A DNA stretch of 64,000 nt. Source: an uncultured Methanobrevibacter sp. (lineage in GTDB: Archaea; Methanobacteriota; Methanobacteria; Methanobacteriales; Methanobacteriaceae). The DNA is taken from positions 1 through 64,000 of the forward strand of contig NZ_CAMJUE010000006.1 of assembly GCF_946408925.1 (NCBI RefSeq), written 5' to 3'. Made by a program: the position numbers and the translations under genes. The notes below the pieces were generated by a model, which saw only the letters and a program-made list of their open reading frames with translations, was not told the DNA's origin and searched no databases. Shown piece by piece: positions 31,989 through 44,049 of this stretch (within the stretch, counting starts at the first letter, position 1; each line of letters begins with the position of its first letter).

Positions 31989-32134
31989 CAATCTATGATG
32001 CGAAAAGGAAGCCTAGTTGGAGTTATCCAAAATTTTCTAATTTGATAAACTGACAATTTAATGATAATTAGCTTTAATATGTGTTTTATAGCTTTCTTTT
32101 TTGCACATGGAAAAAAAATAAAAAAGTAGAGGAA

Positions 32135-33334
32135 TTATCCTCTTGTTACAATACTTATAATATCTCCATCCTGGAGTTCATAATCACTGGCCACACGCAT
32201 TTTTTTACGGGCATCAACAGCATGCATGAACTTGTCTCCAATGTCTGTGTGGACAATATATGCCAATTCCTTAGGAGTAGCGCCTTTAGGAACCAAAAAT
32301 CCATCAGGCAGGACATTGCCCTTCTGATCAGTGTATTTGTTTTCATCCTGAACCGGATAAACAACGATATTGTCCAATAGCTCAAAAATACCATAATTCA
32401 AAGCATCCTGAACACCGGTGCTTCCATAAACATCAAGAATGTTGGTTTGAATGTATTCCAAACCTTTTTTCTGTGCCTCGGACAACTCTTCAGGTTTCAA
32501 TATTTCAAAATGGTCATCACCGGACAGATAGCTGATAAGACCGCTTTCGGCAGCCTTTACAAGAGCAAGCTCTGAACCAGCTGATGTTGGAATAACATTA
32601 GGATACTTTTCCTGAATCCTTTTTATGTTTTCAGCAGAAGTCGGAAGGTCTGCCTTGTTTGCAATAATCATCATCGGTTTTGCAATATGCAATATATTGC
32701 GTGTAAGTTCAATCAAGTCCTCTTCTTCCCATTTGTTGTAATCAGGTTCGATTGTTCTTTTAGCTTCAATAATATCTTCAATTGCTATTCCTGTTCCGGA
32801 CAATTGGTCAAACAGCACTTTTGAAATGTCAAGGTGCTCGGCGCCGACTTTTCTTATGAGCCTTACCCAGTTTTTGGAGAGTATTCCATACATCCACATT
32901 ACAATTTCGTTTTCCAGAAATTCCAAATCGTCCAGCGGGTCATGACTTCCCGGATCAACCGGATTTCCTTCAAGGTCGGTTGAGCCTGATGCATCGATAA
33001 CATTGATGAATACTTTAGCCTGCATTAAGTCATCTAAAAACTTATTACCTAATCCTTTTCCCTCATGTGCTCCGGGAACAAGTCCCGCAACATCTATCAT
33101 TTCAATTGGAAGCAATCTTTTTCCGTCAACACATATTGAATTGTGGGGATTGCATGTAACTCCCAATTCCCTACATGGACAATCCTTAATTACATGGGCA
33201 ACTGCCTTGTTTGCATCAATGGTTGTGAACGGATAGTTTGCCATTTCCACGGTTGATGCTGTTGCTGAATTGAAAAAAGATGATTTTCCAACATTCGGTT
33301 TTCCACAAACTGCAATTTGAAGCATAATAATCAC
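32135..33334 (-). CDS. ychF: Redox-regulated ATPase / GTP-binding protein YchF family
   Basis: [49 protein letters not shown]-terminal TGS domain. Confidence 0.9.
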   Translation of the reverse strand: MIIMLQIAVCGKPNVGKSSFFNSATASTVEMANYPFTTIDANKAVAHVIKDCPCRELGVTCNPHNSICVDGKRLLPIEMIDVAGLVPGAHEGKGLGNKFLDDLMQAKVFINVIDASGSTDLEGNPVDPGSHDPLDDLEFLENEIVMWMYGILSKNWVRLIRKVGAEHLDISKVLFDQLSGTGIAIEDIIEAKRTIEPDYNKWEEEDLIELTRNILHIAKPMMIIANKADLPTSAENIKRIQEKYPNVIPTSAGSELALVKAAESGLISYLSGDDHFEILKPEELSEAQKKGLEYIQTNILDVYGSTGVQDALNYGIFELLDNIVVYPVQDENKYTDQKGNVLPDGFLVPKGATPKELAYIVHTDIGDKFMHAVDARKKMRVASDYELQDGDIISIVTRG

Positions 33335-33404
33335 TTGATAATTAATAACATCTTAATGTATGTAATTAAAATTATATATATTTTCAGAAATCAAATGTAT
33401 TAGT

Positions 33405-34274
33405 ATGAAAGATGAAGAAATTGAACGTCCACAGGCTATGAAAATTCGCCAGGGAATCCAGGATGCGATGACATATTCACTGCCCGATAAAAAATTTCAT
33501 CCTAGAAAAATTGATCTGGTGGAAGTGGATATTGAATTGAATAATCTGGGTTGGAATTTCCACAACTACAGGATTTTAAACCTATGCGACATTCATCTGG
33601 GCCAATGGATTAATCCGGAATATCTGGATGATTTAATCGATTATGTCAACACACTGAATTATGACATAGTCACACTAACCGGAGATTATGTTTCATATGT
33701 CATTGATGAGTATGACAAGGCTTTGGAAAAATCATTATCCCGTTTGGAGTCAAGAGACGGGAAATTTGGAGTTTTGGGAAATCATGACCATTGGATGGGT
33801 TCAGATAAAATACGGGAAATATTCAAACAGGCCGATATTTTCGATTTAAGCAATGACGCAGTAATGTTAACTAAAGGCGATGATAAAATCAATTTGGCAG
33901 GCGTTGATTCCTGTACGGTTTGTGCAGATAATCTTGACAAGGTTCTGGTCAAATTAGATAATAATTACCCTACAATACTTCTTGCACATGAGCCTGATTT
34001 TGCACAGGAATCCTCACAAACCGGAAAAATCGATTTTCAAATTTCAGGCCATTCCCATGGAGGACAGTTCATCATACCAAAATTTGAGACAACTCCATTT
34101 AGAGGACCTAACTCCACAAAATATCCTGTTGGACTTTACAAAGTTAAGGACATGATTCAATACACAAGCAAAGGACTTGGAACAAATTCATTCAGAATAC
34201 GAATTAACTGCAAACCGGAAATTTCAATAATTACTCTAAAAAGTAAGAAAAAACAAAAAATCGAGATAGAATGA
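33405..34274 (+). CDS. Metallophosphoesterase
   Basis: NLCDIHLGQW, TLTGDYV, GVLGNHDHW, ISGHSHGGQF. Confidence 0.9.
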   Translation: MKDEEIERPQAMKIRQGIQDAMTYSLPDKKFHPRKIDLVEVDIELNNLGWNFHNYRILNLCDIHLGQWINPEYLDDLIDYVNTLNYDIVTLTGDYVSYVIDEYDKALEKSLSRLESRDGKFGVLGNHDHWMGSDKIREIFKQADIFDLSNDAVMLTKGDDKINLAGVDSCTVCADNLDKVLVKLDNNYPTILLAHEPDFAQESSQTGKIDFQISGHSHGGQFIIPKFETTPFRGPNSTKYPVGLYKVKDMIQYTSKGLGTNSFRIRINCKPEISIITLKSKKKQKIEIE

Positions 34275-36394
34275 CTTTAAAAAATCGGGCGATTTCATCA
34301 TTTAAAACAGTGGTTTCAACAGTTTTGCTTTTACTAGCCAATATTGCTGCCGTGTTTTTTGTTGATTATATCAGTACTGATTTTACCATAGGTCCGCAGT
34401 ATAATGCCCTGATTATCGTAGTTGCTTTTGCAATAGGAAATGCGATAATCTGGCCCATTTTCAGACGTTTTTTAATGAAGTTTATTATTTTAACCTTCGG
34501 TATCGGAGCGCTGTTTTTAAACTCAGTTATATTTTACATTGCGACATATTTTATTCCAGGCGTTCATGTCGGATTTTACGGATTTTGGCAGGTGCCGATA
34601 GTGATGGCAATCGCCACCACATTCATCTATAATGTAACCAACACCAGCTATTATGACAATTACATAAAAACCATCTTGAAGCAGGCATTGAAAAGAAAAA
34701 AAGTGGATAAAATCTATCCCGGAATAATAATGCTTGAAATTGACGGATTGTCAATCAATACATTAAATAATGCCATGGCGAATGGATCCATGCCCACCGT
34801 TAAAAAATTTATAGATGACGGCAGCCATACCTTAAAGGAATGGGAAACCGACTTGTCCTCACAGACAGGAGCAAGCCAGGCAGGAATATTGCATGGAAAC
34901 AATGAAGATATCGTTGCCTACAGATGGGTTGAAAAAGAAAATAACAACAAAATCATGGTATCCGGCAGATTAAGCCACGCTCCACTAATTGAAAGTAGAA
35001 TAAGTGATGGTGAAGGTTTGCTTGTCAATGGAATAAGTATTGCCAACATGTTTTCGGGAGACAGTGAACTGTCATCTCTGACATCTTCACGAGTGGAAAA
35101 GGTTTCAAGAATATATAATAAAACCCTGCACACAATATTTTTAGAATCATACAATTTCCAGAGGATTTTCGTTTTGTTTTTATGGGACATGATAGTTGAG
35201 TTAAAATCGGAAATAATGCACAGAGTCAAAAATACCCAACCAAGATTAAGACCAAAAATAACTTATCCTGCAGTGCGCGCCGGTGCAAATGTAGTATTGA
35301 GAGAAGTTGCAACTGAAATTTTGGCCAGTGAAATATTCAGAGGCGAAATTGATACCGCATATGCAACATACATGGGCTATGATGAAGTGGCACACCATTC
35401 GGGAGTTGAGGATGATGACGTGTGGGGCGTTTTAAAACAGATTGATATGCAGTTTTCAAGATTAACATCAACAATCGAGATGAACGACAGAGACTATAAA
35501 CTTGTCATCTTATCCGACCATGGACAAAGCAAGGGCGCTACATTCAAGCAGAGATATGGGATGACCCTTGGAAATTATGTACGGCAATTTCTTCCAAATG
35601 ACATGACATTTTTTAAAAACGAATATAACATTGACCACTTCAGAGATGCAATAATACCTGAAAACAAGCAGCTGCAAAGTATTAGGGAAAGAGTGGAAAC
35701 CATACGTGATGATTTATTTGACGAAAACGGATCCATACAAAACTTAAGAAAGGGAATTGAAGATAAAAAACCAAGTATAATCTTTGAAAACGAAAGATAC
35801 ATAAGCCTGCGTGAAAAGTACTCCAACAGTCTTGAATACATCACATCACATGATTATGTGCAGTTAAGTACTGAAAAAGCCAAGGATTCCGAACTGATTG
35901 TTTTGGGTTCGGGAAATTTAGGTTTAATTTATTTAACACAATGGCAGCAGAGATTGACATATGAAGAGATTGTCATGCTGTTTCCCGAATTGATTCCAGG
36001 CCTTGTAAACCATCCGGGAATTGGTTTTATTCTTGTTGATTCAATAAGCAATGGCGGAATGATTATCGGAGAACATGGAATATATTATTTGGAAAATGAT
36101 GAGATTGTCGGTGAAAATCCACTTACAGGTTTCAGTGAAAATGCAAGCCGCCATCTCAAAAGGCAAAACGGCTTTGAAAACATGCCGGACATTTTAGTCA
36201 ACAGCGTTTATGACTGCGAAAATGATGAAGTTTGTGCCTTTGAAGAACTGATTGGGTCTCACGGCGGACTTGGAGGAAACCAAACCAAACCGTTCATATT
36301 ATACCCTTCAGAATGGTCAGACCCTGGCGATTTGATTGGTGCAGAGTCAATCTATAAATTTTTAAAAAGAGAAATTGAGAATTTAGATTCTTGA
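34271..36394 (+). CDS. Membrane-anchored alkaline-phosphatase-superfamily protein (holin-4-like N-terminal TM domain)
   Basis: N-terminal 4-TM region, then LEIDGLSINTLNNAMANGSMPTVKKFI, SSQTGASQAG, LSDHGQSKGATF, GEHGIYYL. Confidence 0.8.
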   Translation: MTLKNRAISSFKTVVSTVLLLLANIAAVFFVDYISTDFTIGPQYNALIIVVAFAIGNAIIWPIFRRFLMKFIILTFGIGALFLNSVIFYIATYFIPGVHVGFYGFWQVPIVMAIATTFIYNVTNTSYYDNYIKTILKQALKRKKVDKIYPGIIMLEIDGLSINTLNNAMANGSMPTVKKFIDDGSHTLKEWETDLSSQTGASQAGILHGNNEDIVAYRWVEKENNNKIMVSGRLSHAPLIESRISDGEGLLVNGISIANMFSGDSELSSLTSSRVEKVSRIYNKTLHTIFLESYNFQRIFVLFLWDMIVELKSEIMHRVKNTQPRLRPKITYPAVRAGANVVLREVATEILASEIFRGEIDTAYATYMGYDEVAHHSGVEDDDVWGVLKQIDMQFSRLTSTIEMNDRDYKLVILSDHGQSKGATFKQRYGMTLGNYVRQFLPNDMTFFKNEYNIDHFRDAIIPENKQLQSIRERVETIRDDLFDENGSIQNLRKGIEDKKPSIIFENERYISLREKYSNSLEYITSHDYVQLSTEKAKDSELIVLGSGNLGLIYLTQWQQRLTYEEIVMLFPELIPGLVNHPGIGFILVDSISNGGMIIGEHGIYYLENDEIVGENPLTGFSENASRHLKRQNGFENMPDILVNSVYDCENDEVCAFEELIGSHGGLGGNQTKPFILYPSEWSDPGDLIGAESIYKFLKREIENLDS

Positions 36395-37228
36395 AAGCCA
36401 ATAATCCAAAATCTCTTCAACATCTTCATCAAAACTGATTGTTTTATCCTTATTTTTAGGTATTGCCTGCGGATAGTCAAGATTCAAACGTATCAATGTT
36501 GCATTTTCATCACTATATGTCATCTGTTCAAAAGGATAACGTATGATACCCGGTGTGTTAAATCCAACGCCGATTTCAAGAAATACAATTTTACCATCAA
36601 TATTTTTAAGGAATCTGGAGTAGTTTTCATTCATCTGATGCCATTTTTCATCTTCAACAAATGTATTGTCAACCCTTAAGTTCAGCTCCATTTCACCGCC
36701 GCAAACCGGGCATTTTGGAATCAGTTCTGTTGGAATTCTGAAGTTTTCAGTCTTTTCAACCCATTCAAATACTTGGTCCCTATTGAAGTATAGCTTATCG
36801 TGACAGGGTGTTTTGCACTGCAGAAGTCCGTAATCCCCCTGAGTTGCAAAGATTCTTTCATCATCAAAACCGTTGATCCAGAACTGTGATTCCACATTGG
36901 TTGTGAGGACAAAATACTCCTTGTCCTTAACCAGTTCCAAAAGTTTTTGATAAACATCGGTTTTTCCCACATCATAGCGGTTTGCATAGACATGCCTTGC
37001 CCAGTAGGCCCATTTCTCCTCAGGTGTTTTGAATGGATAGAATCCAGATGAGTACATGTCTGTAAATCCGTATTCTTCTATGAAATCATGGAAGTATTTT
37101 TCAAACCTTTCTCCAGTGTATTCTATTCCTGCAGCAGTGGATAATCCCGCACCTGCTCCAATAAGTATATAATCAGCTTCATCAATGGCTTTTCTAGCCT
37201 TATCCAGTCTTAATACGAATTTTTCCAT
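36383..37228 (-). CDS. Class M sirtuin (SirTM-type, putative protein ADP-ribosyltransferase)
   Basis: GAGAGLSTAAGIEYTGERF, LTTNVESQF; FATQGDYG replaces the usual HG catalytic motif; Cys pairs CKTPC and CPVC. Confidence 0.82.
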   Translation of the reverse strand: MEKFVLRLDKARKAIDEADYILIGAGAGLSTAAGIEYTGERFEKYFHDFIEEYGFTDMYSSGFYPFKTPEEKWAYWARHVYANRYDVGKTDVYQKLLELVKDKEYFVLTTNVESQFWINGFDDERIFATQGDYGLLQCKTPCHDKLYFNRDQVFEWVEKTENFRIPTELIPKCPVCGGEMELNLRVDNTFVEDEKWHQMNENYSRFLKNIDGKIVFLEIGVGFNTPGIIRYPFEQMTYSDENATLIRLNLDYPQAIPKNKDKTISFDEDVEEILDYWLSRI

Positions 37229-37995
37229 TACACATCACCAAACAATAATTTTTTATATAATACATAATCCCCATCACCAAACACATTGAATATGACATGT
37301 TTCAATGTTGTTTCATTGTTTTTAAGATAATCTTCTACAGTTTTTATTGCAATTTCGGCTGCCTGATTGTGCGGAAAATTGAAAACACCTGTGGATATGC
37401 AGCAGAATGCAATGGATTCAAGTTTATTGTAGTCTGCAATATCCATACATGACAGATAACAGCTGGCCAATTCCTCCCTGTTCTTGTCGGTTGGCTTCAT
37501 GCCATGAGGTATCTGAGGTCCGACTGTATGTATGACATGTTTTGAAGGCAGATTGTATGCCTCAGTGATTTTTGCCTTCCCGACAGCTTCGTCAATGCCC
37601 TGTGCTTTCATTATTCGGCTGCAGTCCATTCTCAATTGAATACCTGCCGCAGAGTGAATTACATTGTCTATACAGTTGTGCTGAGGGATAAAGCATCCGA
37701 GCAGTTTTGAATTGGCCGCATTGACAATTGCATCAACCTTCAATGTTACAATATCACCCTGCCAGAGCAGGAGTTTTCCTTTTTTATCAGAAATGTCTTC
37801 AACAGAAGTCAAATCCTTGTTTAATGTCTCGGAGGTTAGAAATTCATCCTGAACCTTTAAAAATTCATCGGATATTTTCATTGGCGGTCTGACATTCATC
37901 AATGATCGAAGCAAACCTCTTTTTGAATGATAATCATCAGGAATGTTAATTTCCTCACCACGTTCCTCAATCAAATAGCTAATCAAATAATCCAA
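37228..37995 (-). CDS. Macrodomain protein-ADP-ribose hydrolase (zinc-containing macrodomain type)
   Basis: [61 protein letters not shown]. Confidence 0.9.
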   Translation of the reverse strand: MDYLISYLIEERGEEINIPDDYHSKRGLLRSLMNVRPPMKISDEFLKVQDEFLTSETLNKDLTSVEDISDKKGKLLLWQGDIVTLKVDAIVNAANSKLLGCFIPQHNCIDNVIHSAAGIQLRMDCSRIMKAQGIDEAVGKAKITEAYNLPSKHVIHTVGPQIPHGMKPTDKNREELASCYLSCMDIADYNKLESIAFCCISTGVFNFPHNQAAEIAIKTVEDYLKNNETTLKHVIFNVFGDGDYVLYKKLLFGDV

Positions 37996-38139
37996 TTGTT
38001 CTGTTGCATTAATTTTAATCCCTCCATTGATTGTTACTAATTAATTTACATTAAGGCATTTAAATGATTTTTGTAACTTCAAGGAAACCCGGTGAGTGAA
38101 AAGTAACCATTTAAATATGATTTCAATCAATTTTTAATT

Positions 38140-38523
38140 ATGAGTGTAGAAAAAGTGACATGCCCAGTTGACAAAACATTGAATTTAATCAGCAGAAAAT
38201 GGAGCATACAGATTATTCGAGACATGTTTTTTGGAAAGAAACATTTTAAGGACTTTAAGGAAGATAAACCGAAATTATCAAATAAGGTACTGTCAAGCTG
38301 CCTTAAAGACCTGGAGGAAAATGGATTGATTGAAAAGAAGGTTTTGAATACAACACCGGTTACCACCGAATATTACCTGACAGAATATGGACGTTCCATG
38401 AACAGAATAGTCTATGAACTGGCCATGTTTACATTAGATGATGAATTGGACGACACATATCCCGAAGACAAACGTGCGGAATTAAAAAACACCTTTAAAC
38501 AAACATTAAATATTGAGGATTAA
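38140..38523 (+). CDS. HxlR-family transcriptional regulator
   Basis: CPVDKTLNLISRKWSIQIIRDMFFGKKHFKDFKE..LSNKVLSSCLKDLEENGLIEKK. Confidence 0.92.
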   Translation: MSVEKVTCPVDKTLNLISRKWSIQIIRDMFFGKKHFKDFKEDKPKLSNKVLSSCLKDLEENGLIEKKVLNTTPVTTEYYLTEYGRSMNRIVYELAMFTLDDELDDTYPEDKRAELKNTFKQTLNIED

Positions 38524-38525
38524 GA

Positions 38526-39167
38526 ATGAGCGGAAAAATTTATATTGTTGGAATCGGACCGGGTTCAAGCGAGTATCTGACTAAAAAAGCACTTGACACC
38601 GTTAAAATGAGTGACTATACCGTTGGAAGCACACGTGCGATTGATTTATTTGATGATATCCAAAACAAGATTGCATTCAATGTCAAAGACCTTCTTGACA
38701 AACTGGAAGAGGGAGTCAAACTGGCAGCCGACGGCAATACAGTGTCAATATTATCCACCGGAGATCCTGGTTTTTCAGGTGTTTTAAATACAGTGTTAAG
38801 ACTTTCGGATGAGAACAATTTTTCAAAACAAAACATCGAGGTCATACCGGGAATCAGTTCCCTGCAGCTTGCAGCCGCAAGATGCCACATACAATGGGAC
38901 AATGCCAATGTAATGACATTTCATGGTCGTGAAAACATTGAAGACATTCTTCCGGTCATCAACAACGGAAAAGTTACAATTGCACTTCCTTCAAGAAAAG
39001 TCAGGGACATGGCACAATTTTTACTTGAAAATGGAGTTGAAGCGGACCGCAGAGTTACAGTCTGTGAACGCTTAAGTTACCCTGATGAAAAAATTGTAAC
39101 AACCACATTAAATGAGATTGCAAGCAGTGAATTTACCTATATGTGTATAATTGTCATATATCCCTAA
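38526..39167 (+). CDS. cbiE: Cobalt-precorrin-7 (C5)-methyltransferase
   Basis: IYIVGIGPGSSEYLTKKA, STGDPGFSGVL, EVIPGISSLQLAAARCHIQWD. Confidence 0.9.
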   Translation: MSGKIYIVGIGPGSSEYLTKKALDTVKMSDYTVGSTRAIDLFDDIQNKIAFNVKDLLDKLEEGVKLAADGNTVSILSTGDPGFSGVLNTVLRLSDENNFSKQNIEVIPGISSLQLAAARCHIQWDNANVMTFHGRENIEDILPVINNGKVTIALPSRKVRDMAQFLLENGVEADRRVTVCERLSYPDEKIVTTTLNEIASSEFTYMCIIVIYP

Positions 39168-39291
39168 AATTGTTGCGTAAAATTCATTTTTAAAGTCTTT
39201 TACTATTTGATTTTAAAATTAAAGTTTATATGTTCTAGATATCATACTTTAATCGTCGATTAGACAAAAAAATTGACAACAGGTAGATACT

Positions 39292-42200
39292 ATGAACATT
39301 AAACTAAACACCATATGTTTCATTATTCTGCTGTTTTTGGTTGTTGGAGTCGCATCAGCGGCGGACAGCGACAATGAAACATTCACACAAACAATAGAAC
39401 AACCTGATGATGAAATTTGCCAGATGAGTTCTGATTCACAGGATGAATTGATGGCAAGTAATGAAAATAACGAAAAACTTGAGAAAAGCAATTTGATTGA
39501 AAATACACTTGAAGCAAAAATCAATGATACACCAAAACTTGAAGCAAGCAAATCCAAAGCAGTTTATACCCTTACAGTTGCAAAAACCACATCTAAAACA
39601 AAAGTTACACTCAAAGCTCCAAATGTTAAAATGTATTATAATGACGGAAGCAAGCTCGTAATTACACTTAAGGACAAATCAAAAAAGGCAATAGCAAAGG
39701 CAATGGTGAAAATATATATTTTTGATAAAATATACACCAAATCCACCGATTCGAAGGGAAAGACATCATTAAGCCTACACCTGAATCCCGGAACATATGC
39801 CGCAACAATCAAATATGACGGATCAAAAAAACATTACGGACAATTAGCCAGAAGCACAATAACTGTGAAAAGTACAATAAAACCCAAGGGTTTGACAAAA
39901 TTTTACACAAATAATGCCCCACATTACTCTACATTTTATGATAAAAAGGGAAAGCTCCTAAAAAATACTGCCGTCAAATTCAAGTTGAACGGAAAAACAT
40001 ATTCAGTGAAAACAAATAAAAAGGGAGTTGCCAAATTAGCTGTCGACTTGAAACCCGGAAATCATATTATCGAATCAATAAATCCTAAAACATCCGAAAC
40101 AGCTGCAAGCCTAATAACAGTAAAATCCATTCTTGAAACAAGGGATTTGGTAATGAGCGAAAATGACGGAAGCAAATTTACGGTTAAGGTTTTAAACAGT
40201 TACGGCAAGGTTTCACCTAACAAAAAGGTAATATTGAATGTGAACGGTAAAACATATACCCCAATAAGCGATTCAAAAGGCATTGCTGCACAGGTTATTG
40301 ATTTGCCCGCCGGAAAGTACAGCATAACAACAGAATATGCGGGACTTAAAAACACCAACCAGATAACAGTTGAAAAAAGTTTAACACATTCCAAATTTAG
40401 TCATGTTAGCTTAATTCCGGATTATGTCAATGTAACGGTGCCTCATGTTTTTTCCAATTCAAAATATGCCGTGAAAACCGGTGCTGACGGAATAATCAAA
40501 TTACCGAAACATGAAACTTTTGCAATACATATCAGCGCAACAGAATTTCATGTATTCTCAACAACACCCCTGCCCTATGCAAATTCAACAATACTTGATC
40601 AAAAAACATATCTGATACCATTTGATGAAAATGGCGTTAAAAGCGACTACAATAAGGATAATCTTAAGGGTGACGGAATTCTAATATCAAGAATTGCCGA
40701 TTATACCCAAATTGAATACAGAAGCACAACACTTATTGATGCGGATTTATTTGGATTAACATACGATAAGCACGATGAAGGTGTTGAAATAATCACATAC
40801 ATCCAAAATGACTTAATAAAAGCAAGAATTTTATTTTTCACTCAAAGATTTGATGAATTAGGACTAAAAACAAACTTAGGGAAATTATACAATAAAAACA
40901 CATATGAAATCAATTTCAACGACTACGATAAGTTAACCAACAACAATGCGGATAAAATCAAATTTACAAGCACCAACAAAACGGTACAGTACAATAATTT
41001 GAAAACCTCAATACTTCCGGTCGTGTCACATGAGGATATAATAACAAAGCTGATTGTAAATGGCGTTGAAGAGCTTGAAAAAACCGAAACAATGACTTAT
41101 GGGCTTGGTGATAGATATCAGGTGATGAGAGGTTTTGAAATACTTCAGTCCTATGCCATAATAAATGATAAAATCACACATCCGTCCTTGGAAAAATGGT
41201 TAAGGGTAAGCTCAGCCTATCTCACAAGAATCGGGATAATGAATATTTATGGAATGTTTTTAGCCTCACTTGAAACAGCATGGATTGCAGATGAGCTGGC
41301 TGACCAGTATGCCCGTGAATTAAATGTGAAATGGAGCCGTGAAAAAACAGCCACCATTCTTGGAGGCATAAATTTGGATGACACCTACATTCATATTTTA
41401 AATGCAGATATGGGAATGGAAGTCATTGGAGATAATCAAAACTCCAAGATGTTTAAGATGTTAAATTCATTCTATTTACCGAATATAGAAAATTATGTTT
41501 TGAATCCAGTTGCTGAAAACTATAAAAACAATACTACCAATTCCATAGATAATATCTTTGATTCAATCGAAAATAATAAATTCAGCATCACACAGATTGG
41601 AGAAATGTTCTATATTATTGATGAAAATAATGGAAACAGCACAATAGTCATCAACTCAACAACTGGAATAGCAAATGTCATTTATATTGATGATGAATTT
41701 GCATACAAGGGTTCAGTGGTTTCAACATCATGCGATTGCTGCAGTGCAAGTTTAATACCAGCAGAAATAATAAAAGGGGTTGAAAATACATATAATAAGA
41801 TGAAACATGCAGCAGGAGACATTGCTGGAAATGTATTGAATAAAATTCATCCGTTGAGCGTTCTGGGATATATGAGCGGGAATTTAGCTGCAGGCATTGC
41901 CGGAAAACTAGTTGGAGGAAGCGTTACATTAGGTCTTGCAAGTACAGTTGGATTAATTATGGGAATACATGGAGTTGGAAATTATGTAAAAAATAATTTT
42001 GTTGATAAAAAAGATTGGCACTGGGCATATGAACATGTTACATTCACTAGAAACGGATATATGCAAAACAAAAAGTTTTTCAATATTCCAAAAAGCGACG
42101 GCAAATATGACTACATTGAAGTTGGAATTAATTCCGATGGAAGTTTAAATAGAAATGATGCAGTATATGTCGGAGAGGGATACACTAAAAAACTTTCAAA

Positions 42201-42297
42201 AAGTGAAACATATAACTATTTTAACGAAGAAAAGTGGACTTCATGCAGCATTCCTCGTAAATACCAAAAATATGAGGTTCCGCTAATATTTGGATAG
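39292..42297 (+). CDS. Large secreted protein: N-terminal Ig-like repeats, uncharacterised C-terminal half
   Basis: 1001 aa; signal peptide MNIKLNTICFIILLFLVVGVASAAD; three KxxxxNGKTYxxxTxxKGxAxxxxxLxPGxY repeats, then a non-repetitive half with CDCC and a Gly-rich hydrophobic segment. Confidence 0.8.
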   Translation: MNIKLNTICFIILLFLVVGVASAADSDNETFTQTIEQPDDEICQMSSDSQDELMASNENNEKLEKSNLIENTLEAKINDTPKLEASKSKAVYTLTVAKTTSKTKVTLKAPNVKMYYNDGSKLVITLKDKSKKAIAKAMVKIYIFDKIYTKSTDSKGKTSLSLHLNPGTYAATIKYDGSKKHYGQLARSTITVKSTIKPKGLTKFYTNNAPHYSTFYDKKGKLLKNTAVKFKLNGKTYSVKTNKKGVAKLAVDLKPGNHIIESINPKTSETAASLITVKSILETRDLVMSENDGSKFTVKVLNSYGKVSPNKKVILNVNGKTYTPISDSKGIAAQVIDLPAGKYSITTEYAGLKNTNQITVEKSLTHSKFSHVSLIPDYVNVTVPHVFSNSKYAVKTGADGIIKLPKHETFAIHISATEFHVFSTTPLPYANSTILDQKTYLIPFDENGVKSDYNKDNLKGDGILISRIADYTQIEYRSTTLIDADLFGLTYDKHDEGVEIITYIQNDLIKARILFFTQRFDELGLKTNLGKLYNKNTYEINFNDYDKLTNNNADKIKFTSTNKTVQYNNLKTSILPVVSHEDIITKLIVNGVEELEKTETMTYGLGDRYQVMRGFEILQSYAIINDKITHPSLEKWLRVSSAYLTRIGIMNIYGMFLASLETAWIADELADQYARELNVKWSREKTATILGGINLDDTYIHILNADMGMEVIGDNQNSKMFKMLNSFYLPNIENYVLNPVAENYKNNTTNSIDNIFDSIENNKFSITQIGEMFYIIDENNGNSTIVINSTTGIANVIYIDDEFAYKGSVVSTSCDCCSASLIPAEIIKGVENTYNKMKHAAGDIAGNVLNKIHPLSVLGYMSGNLAAGIAGKLVGGSVTLGLASTVGLIMGIHGVGNYVKNNFVDKKDWHWAYEHVTFTRNGYMQNKKFFNIPKSDGKYDYIEVGINSDGSLNRNDAVYVGEGYTKKLSKSETYNYFNEEKWTSCSIPRKYQKYEVPLIFG

Positions 42298-42299
42298 AG

Positions 42300-42331
42300 A
42301 AAAAGTTAAAATATTTTTTATTTTAACTTTT
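42300..42331 (+). terminator. Hairpin after the 1001-aa gene
   Basis: AAAAGTTAAAAT..ATTTTAACTTTT long inverted repeat ending in a T run. Confidence 0.6.
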
Positions 42332-42404
42332 TTGAATAATTCTATGAAACAAATAAAATATATTACTTTATAATGACAAAATAAAATTACAAGGAGAATG
42401 AAAA

Positions 42405-42749
42405 ATGGATAAATATGAAATACTATTCTCAATAATAATAATTGTAGCATACCTAATATGCTCATTAACCCTGAATATTCCAATTTATGTCCATATAATA
42501 TTTGGAATTATACTTCTGGCAATATTAATAATCGCAGTACTTTTAAAAGTTAAAGGCAAATATGAAAATGAAAAAATAAGTAAAATATTTAGAATTATTT
42601 CAATAATCCTGCTAGTTTGGTTTGGAATTTCATTTGGTTATGAAACATTATATCATAAACCATTACTCATTAGTTCCGGACTAATCATTATACTGATATT
42701 CATTGTAGAAGTGACAGGTTGGATTTTAAGAAAAAATGAGAATAATTAA
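42405..42749 (+). CDS. Small polytopic membrane protein (114 aa), unknown
   Basis: Hydrophobic protein with about four TM helices; GGAG SD-like site upstream. Confidence 0.75.
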   Translation: MDKYEILFSIIIIVAYLICSLTLNIPIYVHIIFGIILLAILIIAVLLKVKGKYENEKISKIFRIISIILLVWFGISFGYETLYHKPLLISSGLIIILIFIVEVTGWILRKNENN

Positions 42750-42772
42750 AAGTTAATCTTTAACTTTTAATT
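42744..42772. terminator. Bidirectional hairpin terminator between convergent genes
   Basis: Perfect 13-bp inverted repeat AATTAAAAGTTAA-tct-TTAACTTTTAATT. Confidence 0.7.
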
Positions 42773-42775
42773 TTT

Positions 42776-43822
<1,047 letters not shown>

Positions 43823-44049
43823 TTACTAAAAATTTAATGTTTTATAGTATATAAATTTACTTATCACCACATTATTGCAAACACCAAATTCAAAGAATAC
43901 TCTCGCATTTTCTATGAATCATGCCTTGATTAATTTATTTTATCGATAGTGAATTTTTAAGCATTATAATTTGATTATATTCGCTTATCAAGCTTTAATG
44001 ATCTGTTTTAAAAAGTGGTAAGTAAATGATTTTTCAATTATTTATTTCA

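Noticed and set aside
39292-42297. Calling the C-terminal half a specific toxin or pseudomurein endopeptidase
   Set aside because: No catalytic signature could be recognised by eye; only a hypothesis is reported.
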